Positions 9,141-19,259 of a DNA stretch of 39,224 bases are shown here, piece by piece. Both the position numbers and the translations under genes were made by a program. This DNA comes from Chara braunii (Eukaryota; Streptophyta; Charophyceae; Charales; Characeae): positions 476,713-515,936 of the forward strand of contig BFEA01000707.1 of the NCBI GenBank assembly GCA_003427395.1, read 5' to 3'. Within the stretch, counting starts at the first letter, position 1. Each line of letters starts with the position of its first letter. The notes under the pieces are model-generated. The model worked only from the letters and a program-made list of their open reading frames with translations. It was not told the origin of the DNA and made no database searches.

Positions 9141-9143
9141 TCC

Positions 9144-9166
9144 TTTTTTTTTTTTTTTTTTTTTTG
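9144..9166. repeat. Poly(T) tract
   Basis: A run of about 23 T. On the minus strand it is a poly(A) and could be the tail of an old retroposed sequence, but nothing recognisable precedes it. Confidence 0.85.
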
Positions 9167-9169
9167 TAC

Positions 9170-10090
9170 ATTCTAGGCTCCCTGCTTGTCTTGTTCTATT
9201 TGACTGAGCAGGAGTTGCTTCTTTCAGAGTCATATATCTTTGAGTGCTGAGTTCGTCTCGTATGCTACTGATTGCGTTTTGTCGCAGTCATGTTATGCAG
9301 GTACCACCCTCACCAAACCAGTCATGGTTTGTATTCTGACACTCGTACCTGTTCTCGTATCAAGTGAGTGCCTTGCTTAAATTTGCAATGCACAACTGGA
9401 TGCATCTGTGTGCTCTTGTGGAGTGCCTTGCTGATGTGATTTGCAATTGGCGTTTGTGGACGGAAGCGGTGACCTTAGAGAGCGATTTGATGCGTGCCCG
9501 GGTAAAGAAACCATGGCGTTCCCGGGTTAATGTGGTTTTCACCATAAGGCTGCCGACCTGAAGGGACAGCGATCATAGCAGCAGCAAGTCACTTGCACTG
9601 TGTTTTCAGACATTGATGGAGGAGAAAAAATGGTCTGTTTGTTGCGAGCTGGAAATACAAAGGTGTTGTATAGCCATGCATGCTTGGCTGGTTCTGATAC
9701 TGTGCAGATTTCAGTTCTTTGATTCTCCTTGAAGTCCTGCCACATAATGCACTCACCCTCGAGTGATTCTGGTCCTGTGCTGATGCCACCACAGGACCCT
9801 CTTTATCGAGGTCCCTCTAACTGTTGCCTTTCGACGACAATCTTTGCAGTTTCCATGATTCCAGGAACTGTCTTTTGCTTCATGTGGAAATTTCCCTGTG
9901 AAAATAGGAGATGAAGATGCAAAGCATAAAGGATGACATCCTCTTCTTGATTCTGCTGCAGTTTTGCTATGTACAGTGCGGAACTGAGGTGAGGGCTATC
10001 ATTAAAAGCTTTGAGAGTTTTTACAGGTTGTGGCGAAAGCGGATGCGAGCTTGAGGGTACAATGGATGGTTTGTCTGGTTGTAAAAGCAA
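9170..10090. other. No gene recognised
   Basis: Unique-looking sequence with short open frames on both strands (60-95 codons), none with recognisable motifs. Confidence 0.5.
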
Positions 10091-10095
10091 GAATG

Positions 10096-10111
10096 CCAGT
10101 GTGCTAGTGTG

Positions 10112-10180
<69 letters not shown>
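10096..10180. repeat. Compound (GT)n(GA)n microsatellite
   Basis: GTGCTA repeats lead into about 30 GT dinucleotides and then about 10 GA dinucleotides. The same GT-then-GA architecture recurs at 14904-14970. Confidence 0.95.
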
Positions 10181-10184
10181 TTGA

Positions 10185-11080
10185 TCAGGTTGTGAGGAGT
10201 GTGGACTAACACGTGCAGGGTGCTTACTCATGCTGGATGGAAAATCCGATCCTGTTGTCCATCACTCAGGGCATGTTGGAAAGTCAAGTCGTGGTCGTGT
10301 GGGCCCGCTCGCAAGAAAGGTTGGAGTGGACCTGGGTCGAATACGTTGAAGGGGTGTCGGTTTTCCACTGATGCCTGAGGGCATACTGAAGCTACAGACC
10401 GTCGTAGGTGTTTTCAAGATCTAACACGTTTTCGGACGGAAAGGGTGCGCTTGTGGGAGAGATCCAGTCTCTGCATCATCCCTCCTACGAATAATCACGT
10501 CAGTCGTTGTGGAATCAGTTTGTTTAATTAAACGACCACCACCTGCAGCATGACGGGCACTGAAAAGGCTCCACGAAGTCTGGAGGGCTGTAACACACCA
10601 ATGGCGCCGATGGATTTTATCGATGGCGGGCGCAGCCTCCTGACACTTCAGATAGTAGGCTACTACTTGAAATTCGGAGGCCTGCAGGTAGTGGTGGTTT
10701 AAGATATGCGCTGAAGGAGCCTTGCTTGGTTTGATACTAGCCTGTGTTTTGCTTTCATGGATTCGTGATGTTCTGGTAGTGTCTCAAAGAAAGGCCTTAC
10801 ACCTCACTCCTTGCTGAGGCTTGGATATTCCCTGTCATACGTCATCCCAGTGCTTCCTCCAATGCCCCAGAGTTAGCCTGTTGGTGTGGTTGCAGGAAGG
10901 CTGACGAGGTTTGAGCACATTTGTAACAATACCACTGACTTCAAAGCTGCAGTGACCTCCCTGACATGATGTATGCTTGTTAGGGGCCATCCGCCCAGTG
11001 TCCTGGCCAGAGGTTGGACTCGATATGTGCTTGGCTGGCAGTGTTGACTACTCGCTCATGTCACCAGGCGTACAAACTAG
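10185..11080. other. No gene recognised
   Basis: No open frame with recognisable content and no clear repeat structure. Confidence 0.5.
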
Positions 11081-11082
11081 TT

Positions 11083-11760
11083 TCACCGCATGGTGACTGG
11101 GCAATTGCTCACCCACCATGGAATGCTACCCTGTGCACAGGCAGCATCAGCTCTCTGCACATCCACATGCAGTGGGCCCCAACCCACTCCTGAATACCAA
11201 TGCTGAATGCAGGCAGCATCAACCCTCCACACAGCCAAATGCAGCAGGCCTACTACCCCCCTGCTGTTCCTACCGGAATGGCAGCTGCTAATGTGGATAC
11301 TGCAACTCAGCTGGGAACCAGGCCAGCCGAACAGACAATGTAAATGTTGTTGACGTGGCTTCAAGGGATGATGGCCTGCACCCTACCAATGTGGCTGCTG
11401 CGGAAAGTGTTCCACCTCCACCACCAGAACCAGCTCCTCCATCTACATCTTCTACTACGTCATCCCCTCTTTCAACTGCCTCCTCTTCTTCCTCCTCCTC
11501 CCCCTCGCATGGCTACACAGTCATGGTCAGATCAGCCGCCACAGAGGTCTCCTCGGCCGAGGTATTCGTGGTTAGATCGGCGGTCGCAGAGGCCTCTTCG
11601 GTGGAGACGTTCCCCATCTCCACCGTCGCCTCATAGAAAGCAGACTCGTTTATACTTGAACAGCATGATCAACGCGCCCCCCCGTGGGGGGTCAGAGATC
11701 TACTCTGATGCCATGCTCGCAACCGTATGGAACGACGCCATCGCTCCCAATGCACACTAG
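11083..11760 (+). pseudogene. Possible decayed coding stretch, Pro/Ser/Arg-rich
   Basis: I do not recognise this. Plus-strand frames here are compositionally protein-like (SVPPPPPEPAPPS and a Ser-rich run at about 11400-11510, then an Arg/Ser/Pro-rich stretch to about 11635 in another frame), but stops and frame changes break them. A ~38-bp segment beginning GGCAGCATCA is tandemly repeated at 11140 and 11213. A C7-GT-G6 hairpin lies at about 11675-11692. It may be an old gene fragment or just biased DNA. Confidence 0.25.
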
Positions 11761-12059
11761 CCAGAGTCCGATGCCCACAATGTGGCGATGATTTTCACAT
11801 TGCTGCAGGTCTGCGTGTGCACCAGGCATATGTGCACCATTTGCACAATTAGCAGCTGCTATGAGTACAAATGCGTCTGGTCATATTCCATTTTGTCGCA
11901 TCTGACCCACTCACTCATTCGCTTAGCCTCGATTGCTGCCCCGCTCCAACGGGCAATGATCCGCCTTCTTATCATTTGATGGAGCCAGGACTGGAGATGC
12001 TCTCTCTTCAGAATGCTAGCTTGAGCCAATGGAGGTGATACATCCACAGGAACCTGTCA

Positions 12060-12843
12060 AGACCGGAATGAACCTCCCCCTACCTTGCAATGTGCAGAAT
12101 TAAATGCCCTGCCCCTGCTGCACAACCTGCAGAATCAAATGATCTCATAGTGCTACAGTGAGGCAACTGTGCGTATTATGCCCAGTAATGTACGTCTCCT
12201 TGCTAACAATTGCAACCCCTATGCTGCATCAATTTGCAGACGTGGTCCGCTGGATAGAAGAAGAGTGTCGTGCTGTCTGCCAGAGGATGACAGCACTCGC
12301 ATCTGGTGCGAAAATAGAAGTCTTGTCTATGACATTTTATGGGAAGATGACTGCAACTACAGCCCGCTCCTCAAAACTACATGCGAGACATGGACCCAAA
12401 TATTTGTACGTACATCTCGCATCGTCCAGGTCATCTTAGTGCTGTTACCTTTGTGGATAATTCATGGACCCTATGGGACAATTGCAGTAGGGTGTGCACA
12501 TGGTGGGAAATATCGACTCTTTCTATCACCAAGTGGCAGAATCCCACTCAGTCTGGCTGGTTGTGTGGATGTGCACTTGCGAGCTCTACAGCCCTGGAGA
12601 GTAATCTGGCCAGGCCTCGCCCTCCCAGTACATGGCCAGGCGGCACCCCTTCCCTCTGTAGATCAGACAGATTCTACCACGGATGGTGAAGGGGCCTCTC
12701 CAGAGGATGGTGGTTGCGCCGTGCGGTTTTGTCTGCACACAGTTACAGTTCGGTTAGCGTGCACACGACATAATCTCTGCTGCAAACACATGAAGGGATG
12801 GTCCCTGCCAGCCTCTGCCACAAAAATGGCACCCCCCCGTTGA
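12060..12843 (+). pseudogene. Possible decayed Cys/Trp-rich coding stretch
   Basis: A 224-codon frame opens at 12169 (its start is ATT/ATG-ambiguous) and reads PEDDSTRIWCENRSLVYDI in its middle. From about 12381 another frame reads plausibly, with GHLSAVTFVDNSWTLWDN, then CSRVCTWWEISTL and GWLCGCALASS. The two together resemble one Cys/Trp-rich protein broken by a frameshift near 12380-12410. No family is recognised; a transposon-associated zinc-binding domain is possible. The evidence is only composition and frame switching. Confidence 0.25.
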
Positions 12844-13037
12844 CTTGCACTCATCCTCCCCACCCGCTTACCACTTGCCCAATATGCTGCCAAGAACGGA
12901 ATTCCTGATGCGTAGGTCTCCCTGCAGCGCTGTCAGGATTTATCTGTTCTGGAGCGCTGGGGAGAGGCTGAAGGCGGGGAAATGGCAACAGCTGTTTGAA
13001 CAAGCCATCCGGCTGTGTTCAAACAGCCATCCCCGTG

Positions 13038-13042
<5 letters not shown>

Positions 13043-13120
<78 letters not shown>

Positions 13121-13139
13121 ATCTATCTATCTATCTATC
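13043..13139. repeat. (CT)n followed by (TATC)n
   Basis: About 37 CT repeats run into TTC and then TATC tetranucleotides, up to the edge of the N gap. Confidence 0.95.
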
Positions 13140-13587
13140 NNNNNNNNNNNNNNNNNNNNNNNNNNNNNNNNNNNNNNNNNNNNNNNNNNNNNNNNNNNNN
13201 NNNNNNNNNNNNNNNNNNNNNNNNNNNNNNNNNNNNNNNNNNNNNNNNNNNNNNNNNNNNNNNNNNNNNNNNNNNNNNNNNNNNNNNNNNNNNNNNNNNN
13301 NNNNNNNNNNNNNNNNNNNNNNNNNNNNNNNNNNNNNNNNNNNNNNNNNNNNNNNNNNNNNNNNNNNNNNNNNNNNNNNNNNNNNNNNNNNNNNNNNNNN
13401 NNNNNNNNNNNNNNNNNNNNNNNNNNNNNNNNNNNNNNNNNNNNNNNNNNNNNNNNNNNNNNNNNNNNNNNNNNNNNNNNNNNNNNNNNNNNNNNNNNNN
13501 NNNNNNNNNNNNNNNNNNNNNNNNNNNNNNNNNNNNNNNNNNNNNNNNNNNNNNNNNNNNNNNNNNNNNNNNNNNNNNNNNNNNNNN
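13140..13587. other. Assembly gap (448 N)
   Basis: All bases are N. Both edges are pyrimidine microsatellite, so the missing sequence is probably an unassembled simple repeat of unknown true length. Confidence 0.99.

Positions 13588-13662
<75 letters not shown>
13588..13662. repeat. (CT)n microsatellite after the gap
   Basis: About 36 CT repeats, continuing the array on the other side of the N gap. Confidence 0.95.
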
Positions 13663-13664
<2 letters not shown>

Positions 13665-13807
13665 GCTCCCTCCCTACGTCTCTCCTTCCCTGTTCGTTTA
13701 GGGCTGCCACTCCATTTTTTACAGGGGTGTATGTTCCAAGAGTGATGCGACAGGCATTTGAATGGCCACTATCGGAAGGAGTAGGCGAGGATCGTGACGT
13801 GAATGCG

Positions 13808-14895
13808 GAGAGGCAGGGGGAGGAGCACTACCGGTAGGGTGAGGTCGAGTGCCTGGTCAAGCAGGCAGGAGGTCTCCATCGAAATCTTGAGGGTCTGGAG
13901 TAGCAGGAGAAGCACAAGGGGGAAGGTGAGGATGCGGGATCAGGAGGGCGAGAGAGGGTCGGGATTTGGTCTATCAGGATGGGAGGCAACAAGAGAGCAA
14001 GCAGAAGGAGAGTCACTGGGACAGGATGAAGCATTCAAGGTAAGTTTGCAGCGCAAGGAGAAACCTGAAGTAGGTGGAAGGAGGATGTAAGTCGAGGACC
14101 CAATTTGCAAAGAAGGGGATGCACAACGTGGATTGGGCGGGGGCTGATGAGGAAGTGGGATCGAGAGGAGGAGAAGGTCAGAATGCCGCAGGCAATCAGG
14201 GTGAGGATCTATGAACCAATTAAGTGCAGGGGAAAGATCGCCAAGGCACAGAGTGAGGAATGCAGGGCGTACGGGGGGATGCGGACAAGGTTCAGAAATA
14301 AGCGATTGCAAGGCTGGACGAGGGGCTCGGAGGGAGGAGAACAGGTTGCTAGTAAAGGAGAGAGCAGGTTAATGACGAAGAGGCTGAATCAGGAGAGGGA
14401 GAGGGTAAATGTGGGAGGATATGCAGGTTTAGGGTGAGGAATGCAGGGCGTATGGGGGAATCTGGACAGAGTGCGAAAGGAGAGATTGCAAGGCAGGAAG
14501 ATGGGCTTAGCGGAGATGGAGGGGGAACGGTTGTAACCAAAGGAGAGAAGGATAATGATGAAGGGGATGAATCATGAGATGGATAGGGTAGATGTGGATA
14601 TGCAGGTGATGGAGAGAGAAATGAAGAGAGAGAGAGAAAAGGGCAGACCAGATTCGCAAGCGCCACATAGAGTATTGGAGGAGCGGGATCTTGAAGAGGA
14701 TCCCAATGATGGAGATAAAGGCGAGGGGAAAGATGGGAAGAGAGAGGGGACAGACACAGATCAAGGAGAGGTTAAGTGGGTAGTGCTGGGGGAAGATAGG
14801 GAGGGCGGATTGAGGGCGCAAGGTGAAAGATGGAATCGGACAGAGGAAGGGAGGCAATGGAGGAGGAAGAAAGGGAAAAAGGTGAGCGGGTGAGG
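13808..14895. repeat. Purine-biased segment with ~185-bp tandem duplication
   Basis: Over about 1.1 kb the plus strand is overwhelmingly A and G. Within it, 14252-14436 and 14437-about 14625 are diverged tandem copies: GAGGAATGCAGGGCGTA starts both, and AAAGGAGAGA followed by an AATGA-GA motif recurs at 14354 and 14542. Long open frames on either strand (for example 14507-15091 minus) are compositional artefacts, Ser/Leu/Pro-rich on one strand and Glu/Arg/Gly-rich on the other. Confidence 0.75.
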
Positions 14896-14901
14896 AAGAT
14901 T

Positions 14902-14903
<2 letters not shown>

Positions 14904-14972
<69 letters not shown>

Positions 14973-15050
14973 GTCGTCCACATGAGATGACTCGTGAGAG
15001 AGAGAGAGAGAGAGAGGTGTCGTCCACATGAGATGACTCGTGAGAGAGAG
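14904..15050. repeat. (GT)n(GA)n plus duplicated 30-bp unit
   Basis: GT repeats (to about 14940) and GA repeats (to about 14970) are followed by the unit GTGTCGTCCACATGAGATGA plus CTCGTGAGAG, which occurs twice, at 14971 and 15017, separated by GA repeats. Confidence 0.92.
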
Positions 15051-15380
15051 GGAGACTTTTGCAGACCCAAATATCTCATCGATATTTCCACGTGTGCAGG
15101 CGTAGCCGCACTGGCTTTACTTGTGTGTCGTCGATGTTTCCAGGAAAGCTGTCATTGAAAGTATGTATTTCTACTGTGTGGACTCTCCCCAATGCCATCG
15201 CCCAACACATCGTCTCCTGGCATGTCCCGCATGCAGCATGGGGCATGCTCCTGCTGCACCCACAGTCGGCTCTCCTTCATCCTTGCCAGACGGACAACAA
15301 GTACAGCAGCCTGAGGTGGAAAATACACTCTTGCATGAACCACCTACCTTGTGCTGTACCGAATGCTTATCATGGCCAGG

Positions 15381-15493
15381 GCTACAGTCTTAACCCGAAT
15401 ACAACGTACCGTCATTATAGCTGTATTTGGGCCAACTTTGCATCTAGATACAGTGATAATGACCGTACGTTGTATTCGGGTGAAGACTGTAGC
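15381..15493. mobile_element. MITE family B, copy
   Basis: A 113-bp foldback with arms GCTACAGTCTTAACCCGAAT at the left and the complementary ATTCGGGTGAAGACTGTAGC at the right (15474-15493), and inner arms around GTCATTATAGC and GATAATGAC. The right flank repeats TGTAGC. It is non-coding. Confidence 0.82.
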
Positions 15494-15499
15494 TGTAGC

Positions 15500-16580
15500 A
15501 GACCAAATCTTGTGACAGCTAAAGACCCTTCCCTTCAATCAGCCCCCGTTGCGGTCTGACATAGAGAGGGCATAATGACTGTGGAAACCCAAGAAACATG
15601 CTCAATACCCCGTCTGTGATGGCCCACCTGAGATTCAGCTAGCGTGTGATGTGCATGCTTCGTGTCTTTATGATTATCCGTGCAAGTTTTTTTTTTTTTT
15701 TCCATACGTATGATGACAGTCATCAATATTGCCCTCATGTACGGCACCCTGACGTGTTATGACCAGTTTGTAGATGGGCTGGAGCGACAGTGTCAATACA
15801 ATTGCGGTTGGCGTGCCTCTGTTTTCCTAGCATCTAGGAGCCACATATTGTGGCATCTGTCCAAGGCATACCAGAACCGGCCGTATCCGGTCTGTAGGGG
15901 TGACCACTTACCTTAGGAAACGGTTGCTCTGCAGCTCAAAATTCCCTGCAACCCAAACCACGACTGGCCTCTTGTGCCATTCTAGTGTAGTCTGCTCCAG
16001 TGGTGAGTATAGAACCCTGCAAAGTCACTTTCTAGTACCCATCGGCGCTGCCTTTCAGGGTTTCCTTAGGGACCGATACCTCAGTTCCGTTCTTTGCCCC
16101 TCCTCTTCCCCTCGTCTTTCCCTCCTCTTGCCCTTCTTCCTCCCACGAATGAACATCATTAAGACAACAGACAAAATATAAGCTATATCTGAGGAAAAGT
16201 GAACAGGAATATACCTCCCCCTCTCCTTTCATAGCGTGCAAGTGGGCTGTTTGTGGCACACGGGGATGTGGGCAGCTTGCACTCAACTACAATCAACGTG
16301 GTGAGCCTTGCTTGTGAGACGCACATAAAAAAGGGGAGCTGCAAGAACAAGCAAGAGGGCTATCCCGAAGAAAGCCGAAGGAAAGATACTCAAGAAAGGG
16401 ATATAATGGATCTGTTGCGCTCAGTGTTGTTTGCTGCAGAGGTGAATCTCTTTCATTGTTGGATTGGCTCATCGTTAGCGTGCTTCATTGTCTGCAATTG
16501 AGGTAAAGCTGCTTTCATTTTGGATCTGTTCATCTGGACAGAACAGCGGCTGTTGTGGTGACTATCTACAACACACATGC
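15500..16580. other. No gene recognised
   Basis: Contains a poly(T) tract at 15688-15701 and short open frames without recognisable content. A plus-strand frame at 15900-16181 is unsupported. Confidence 0.5.
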
Positions 16581-16582
16581 AA

Positions 16583-16633
16583 ACTGTCGGGGTTCAACCT
16601 CCTGATGAGTCGGTGAAAGTCCGACGAAACAGT
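16583..16633 (+). ncRNA. Hammerhead ribozyme motif (type III, GUC cleavage site)
   Basis: All parts of a compact self-cleaving hammerhead are present. Stem III pairs ACTGT (16583-16587) with ACAGT (16629-16633). The cleavage nucleotide is C16588 in a GUC triplet. Stem I pairs GGGG (16589-16592) with CCTC (16598-16601), one pair being G-U, with a tiny loop. The core CUGAUGA is 16602-16608. Stem II is GTCGG/CCGAC (16609-16613 and 16621-16625) with loop TGAAAGT. The second core strand GAAA is 16626-16629. Because the RNA ends lie in stem III, it is type III by topology. Such motifs occur in plant retrozymes and related forms in Penelope-like elements; the host element here is not identified. A (CA)n region follows at about 16735. 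Confidence 0.82.
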
Positions 16634-16717
16634 CTTTTCGGCACAGTCATGCCTTTTTTTTGTTATATACCGGATATGACCAGACTCACAGTCTCACTTT
16701 TTGGGAGTTTATAGCGA

Positions 16718-16751
16718 ATATGACAACACGCGCGCATACACACACATACAC

Positions 16752-16802
<51 letters not shown>

Positions 16803-16836
16803 ATATGACAACACACGCGCATACACACATGTACAC

Positions 16837-16881
<45 letters not shown>

Positions 16882-16950
16882 TGTAGTTTAGGTTACACAC
16901 ATGTACACTATCTGTAGATTAGGTCACACACTGTCTCTAGATTAGGTTTG
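16718..16950. repeat. (CA)n arrays in a duplicated unit, then ATCTGTAGATTAGG repeats
   Basis: A unit starting ATATGACAACAC, followed by CGCGCATACACACA and a CA array, occurs twice (about 16718-16800 and 16803-16880). Then ATCTGTAGTTTAGGTTACAC is repeated in diverged form about three times between 16879 and 16950. Confidence 0.88.
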
Positions 16951-17036
16951 TTGTCCTGTTGGGTAATGTCTGTACTTCATAATAGTTCATATCATGCTAA
17001 CCTGGTTACCTCCAGGCTCATCCTTGATGTTTCTGA

Positions 17037-17262
17037 TCCTGTGGCATTCACTTTTCCAGACTTATGGCATGTGCTTCTCCCAGCTTGATGTGTTCAATTT
17101 ACGAACGTGTGACATTCACTTCTCTCCAAGCTCAGAACGTGTGACATTTTTTACTTTTCCAAACATGTGACATTTCTTGGTTTTCTGAACCTGTGTCATT
17201 GGTGTTTAGGAACCCGTGGCATTCACTTCTCCGAGTTCGGTACCTGTGGCATTCGCATTATT
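17037..17262. repeat. Degenerate tandem repeat, CTGTGGCATTCACTTCTCC unit
   Basis: About eight diverged units of 24-42 bp share a core close to CTGTGGCATTCACTTCTCC (at about 17038, 17062, 17105, 17138, 17164, 17190, 17214, 17243). Spacing varies. There is no coding frame. Confidence 0.8.
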
Positions 17263-17264
17263 GC

Positions 17265-17800
17265 GATTCACTTTTTTTTTCTTTTTTTTTTTTGAAGGGA
17301 TAATTTGGAAAATACCCCCATAAGTTGAGGTATATATCAAAATGCCCCTGAAAGATGTGGGTAGCGCGGAATGCCCCTCGGATAATTTTTATATTTTTTT
17401 GTGAAATACCCGTTGGACCCCCCGATCTGGGTGATATGCCCCTGCCGGGTACCATCAACGTTGGTCAATACTGATTTATCCATTTTATATATTCTGCAGT
17501 GGACATGGATGCAGTTGCCTCAGCGCTATCTGCCTGATAACAGAAGCCGCGGCTCAATAACCCCTCCCCCCCCGTCTCCCCCCCACTCCGACCGCCCGGC
17601 CCCTCGGATTCCGATTTCCATCCCTGATACTGGATCACCCTGCCCCTGTGAACTCCTGCAAACTCCTGAGTCCACCCCCCTGCTTAACCCCCCCCCCCTG
17701 GCTTCGAGAGGCCCTCCTCAAGTTTTGAGTTATCCGTTGAGGGGTCTGGAGGCACAATTAATCAAAGAGTAATTGAGCAGCTCAAACACAGGACTTCTTA
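17265..17800. other. No gene recognised; repeated AATGCCCCT-like motifs
   Basis: At 17295-17445 the motif ATACCCC or AATGCCCCT recurs at irregular spacing. C-runs occur at 17564-17584 and 17688-17698. An open frame at 17401-17772 is Pro-rich and unsupported. Confidence 0.5.
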
Positions 17801-17868
17801 GAGGAGGGTGTGCACAAAAACCACGCTGCCGGGAAAAAAAACTGAAAAAAAAAAAAAATTTCCGCCCA

Positions 17869-17914
17869 GATACGGTGATAATTACCAGGCGTTCTATTCG
17901 GGTGAAGACGGTAG
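17869..17914. mobile_element. MITE family B, truncated copy
   Basis: Only the right half of family B is present (GATACGGTGATAATTACC, then TTCTATTCGGGTGAAGACGG). An A-rich tract at 17833-17859 sits where the left half would be. Confidence 0.75.
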
Positions 17915-18118
17915 TAAGAGCGGCCATTGGTGCAATGAGCCATAGACTGTGTTCTACTGTTGGATAAGACAGTGTGGAGTAAAAACTTAACAGCCCGTCT
18001 GTGAGCACAAAACAACTCTCTTCTCCCTGAATCACCACACACGACAACGCTGTTCTCCTGAAATCGCCACATGGTCACAGCACGGAGACGAGGGATCGAA
18101 GAGAAAAGAGAAAGATAA

Positions 18119-18235
18119 TGGGCCTCGCTCCACTACTAACCAACTGCACAAAGTGAGAAATAAGTTTTCAGAACTTTTTGCTAGAAAATGGAATCATCAC
18201 ATTTTTTTGTCTTTTGTGCAGGGCGAGAGTAGTAG
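18119..18235. mobile_element. MITE family A, diverged copy 2
   Basis: It starts GGGCCTCGCTCCACTACT and shares the interior GCTAGAA-ATGGA and the right-side TTGTGCA followed by CGAGAGTAGT with the copy at 3831. The outermost right arm is lost, so no target duplication is visible. Confidence 0.72.
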
Positions 18236-18241
18236 GTGACA

Positions 18242-18318
18242 AGCCATGACGAAAAGAGAGAGGAGAAAAGTATGTACCTGACAGGTACATACCAAAGCAT
18301 GACGAAAAGAGAAATGTC
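18242..18318. repeat. Palindrome between direct repeats
   Basis: A perfect inverted repeat, TATGTACCT-GAC-AGGTACATA (about 18270-18290), sits between two copies of ATGACGAAAAGAGA (about 18247 and 18299). Confidence 0.85.
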
Positions 18319-18327
18319 AAGAGAGGA

Positions 18328-18352
18328 CAGCTCCCCACCAATGGATGGAGCC
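18328..18352. repeat. Family D end fragment
   Basis: CAGCTCCCCACCAATGGATG-GAGCC matches the terminal part of the family D elements at 36088-36255. Only this end is present. Confidence 0.5.
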
Positions 18353-18961
18353 TTCAATGCCGGGACCCACTTAATGGGGGCTGCTCTTATGACCTCGTTA
18401 AGTGGGTTTTTTCCCGCACATGAAGTTTTCTCAAAAAAAAAAAAAGGAAAAGAAAAATGAAAAAAACGGAAAAGAAAAGAGGAAAAAAGAAAGGAGAAGA
18501 CGGCGTCCACCCATATAGGCAACCCGGATGACGCCAGGCAGAACGCTTTGCACAGAGACAATGCGCGGTGGTTGGACTCGACCTGCCTGATAATAACTCC
18601 ATCCATAATCTTGGAACACTGAGCAGTGATTCTGGAAGAGGTGGGGGAGTGGGATTCTGAGCAACAACACCAACTGAACTGTGGCCGCCGCAGAATGAAT
18701 CGGGTTCGGGTGTGGCTTGCGCCTCAGGTCACTGACCATGAGGATGGGAGCATGACATCACAATGGGTAGTTTCCGTGCGTCGATGCCTCTTGAGCAAGC
18801 CAAAACATCTCCAGGGGTAGGAACGAAAGCTGCGAGGTTATTCGTGAAGACATCATGTGGCGGTTTCAACTTTCAAATGGAAAAAACAACACGGTACAAC
18901 GAAACGAAGGACAGAAACAAAAATGCAAGGCAATGACGGCAGGCCATCATCCGAAAGAGAA

Positions 18962-19118
18962 CCCACTTAAAGCACCAGTACATGCCAGTTATCGGCCCTT
19001 TTGGGGACCGCTCACCGCCGATTTATTTGATCTACGGCGCTCGGCCTTCCCAATTGTTTGGGGAGGCTCAAAACAGGTTCTCCAGTTGCCTGGGGCCGTG
19101 TACTGGTGGTTTAAAGGG
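18962..19118. mobile_element. Small inverted-repeat element, family F-like
   Basis: ACTTAAAGCACCAGTAC at the left and GTACTGGTGGTTTAAAG at the right form 17-bp arms with one or two mismatches around a ~120-bp interior. The terminal motif TTTAAACCACCAGTAC recurs at 26505, 34199 and elsewhere, but this interior is distinct. Confidence 0.6.
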
Positions 19119-19259
19119 GGATGCTCCAACCATGCCCAATTAAGTGGCAGAGATGAAGTCTGATGAACCCTTTTTCTTTTTTTAATTGGCACTTCACTCA
19201 ACCCGCCCACATGTTTTGAAAGCACAGCCCGCGCTCAAAAACAAAGGGAAAAAAAAATC

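Noticed and set aside
12845-13837. Long plus- and minus-strand open frames across the N gap
   Set aside because: They consist of poly(Ser-Leu) or poly(Arg-Glu) from CT/GA repeats plus undetermined bases; no evidence of a gene.
14507-15091. 194-codon minus-strand open frame
   Set aside because: It derives from pyrimidine-rich complement of the purine tract and GT/GA repeats; Ser-Leu-Thr-His repeats only.
16602-16700. Type I hammerhead arrangement using downstream sequence for stem III
   Set aside because: Only a two-base-pair stem III with a long loop and no matching stem I could be drawn; the type III fold using upstream bases pairs far better.
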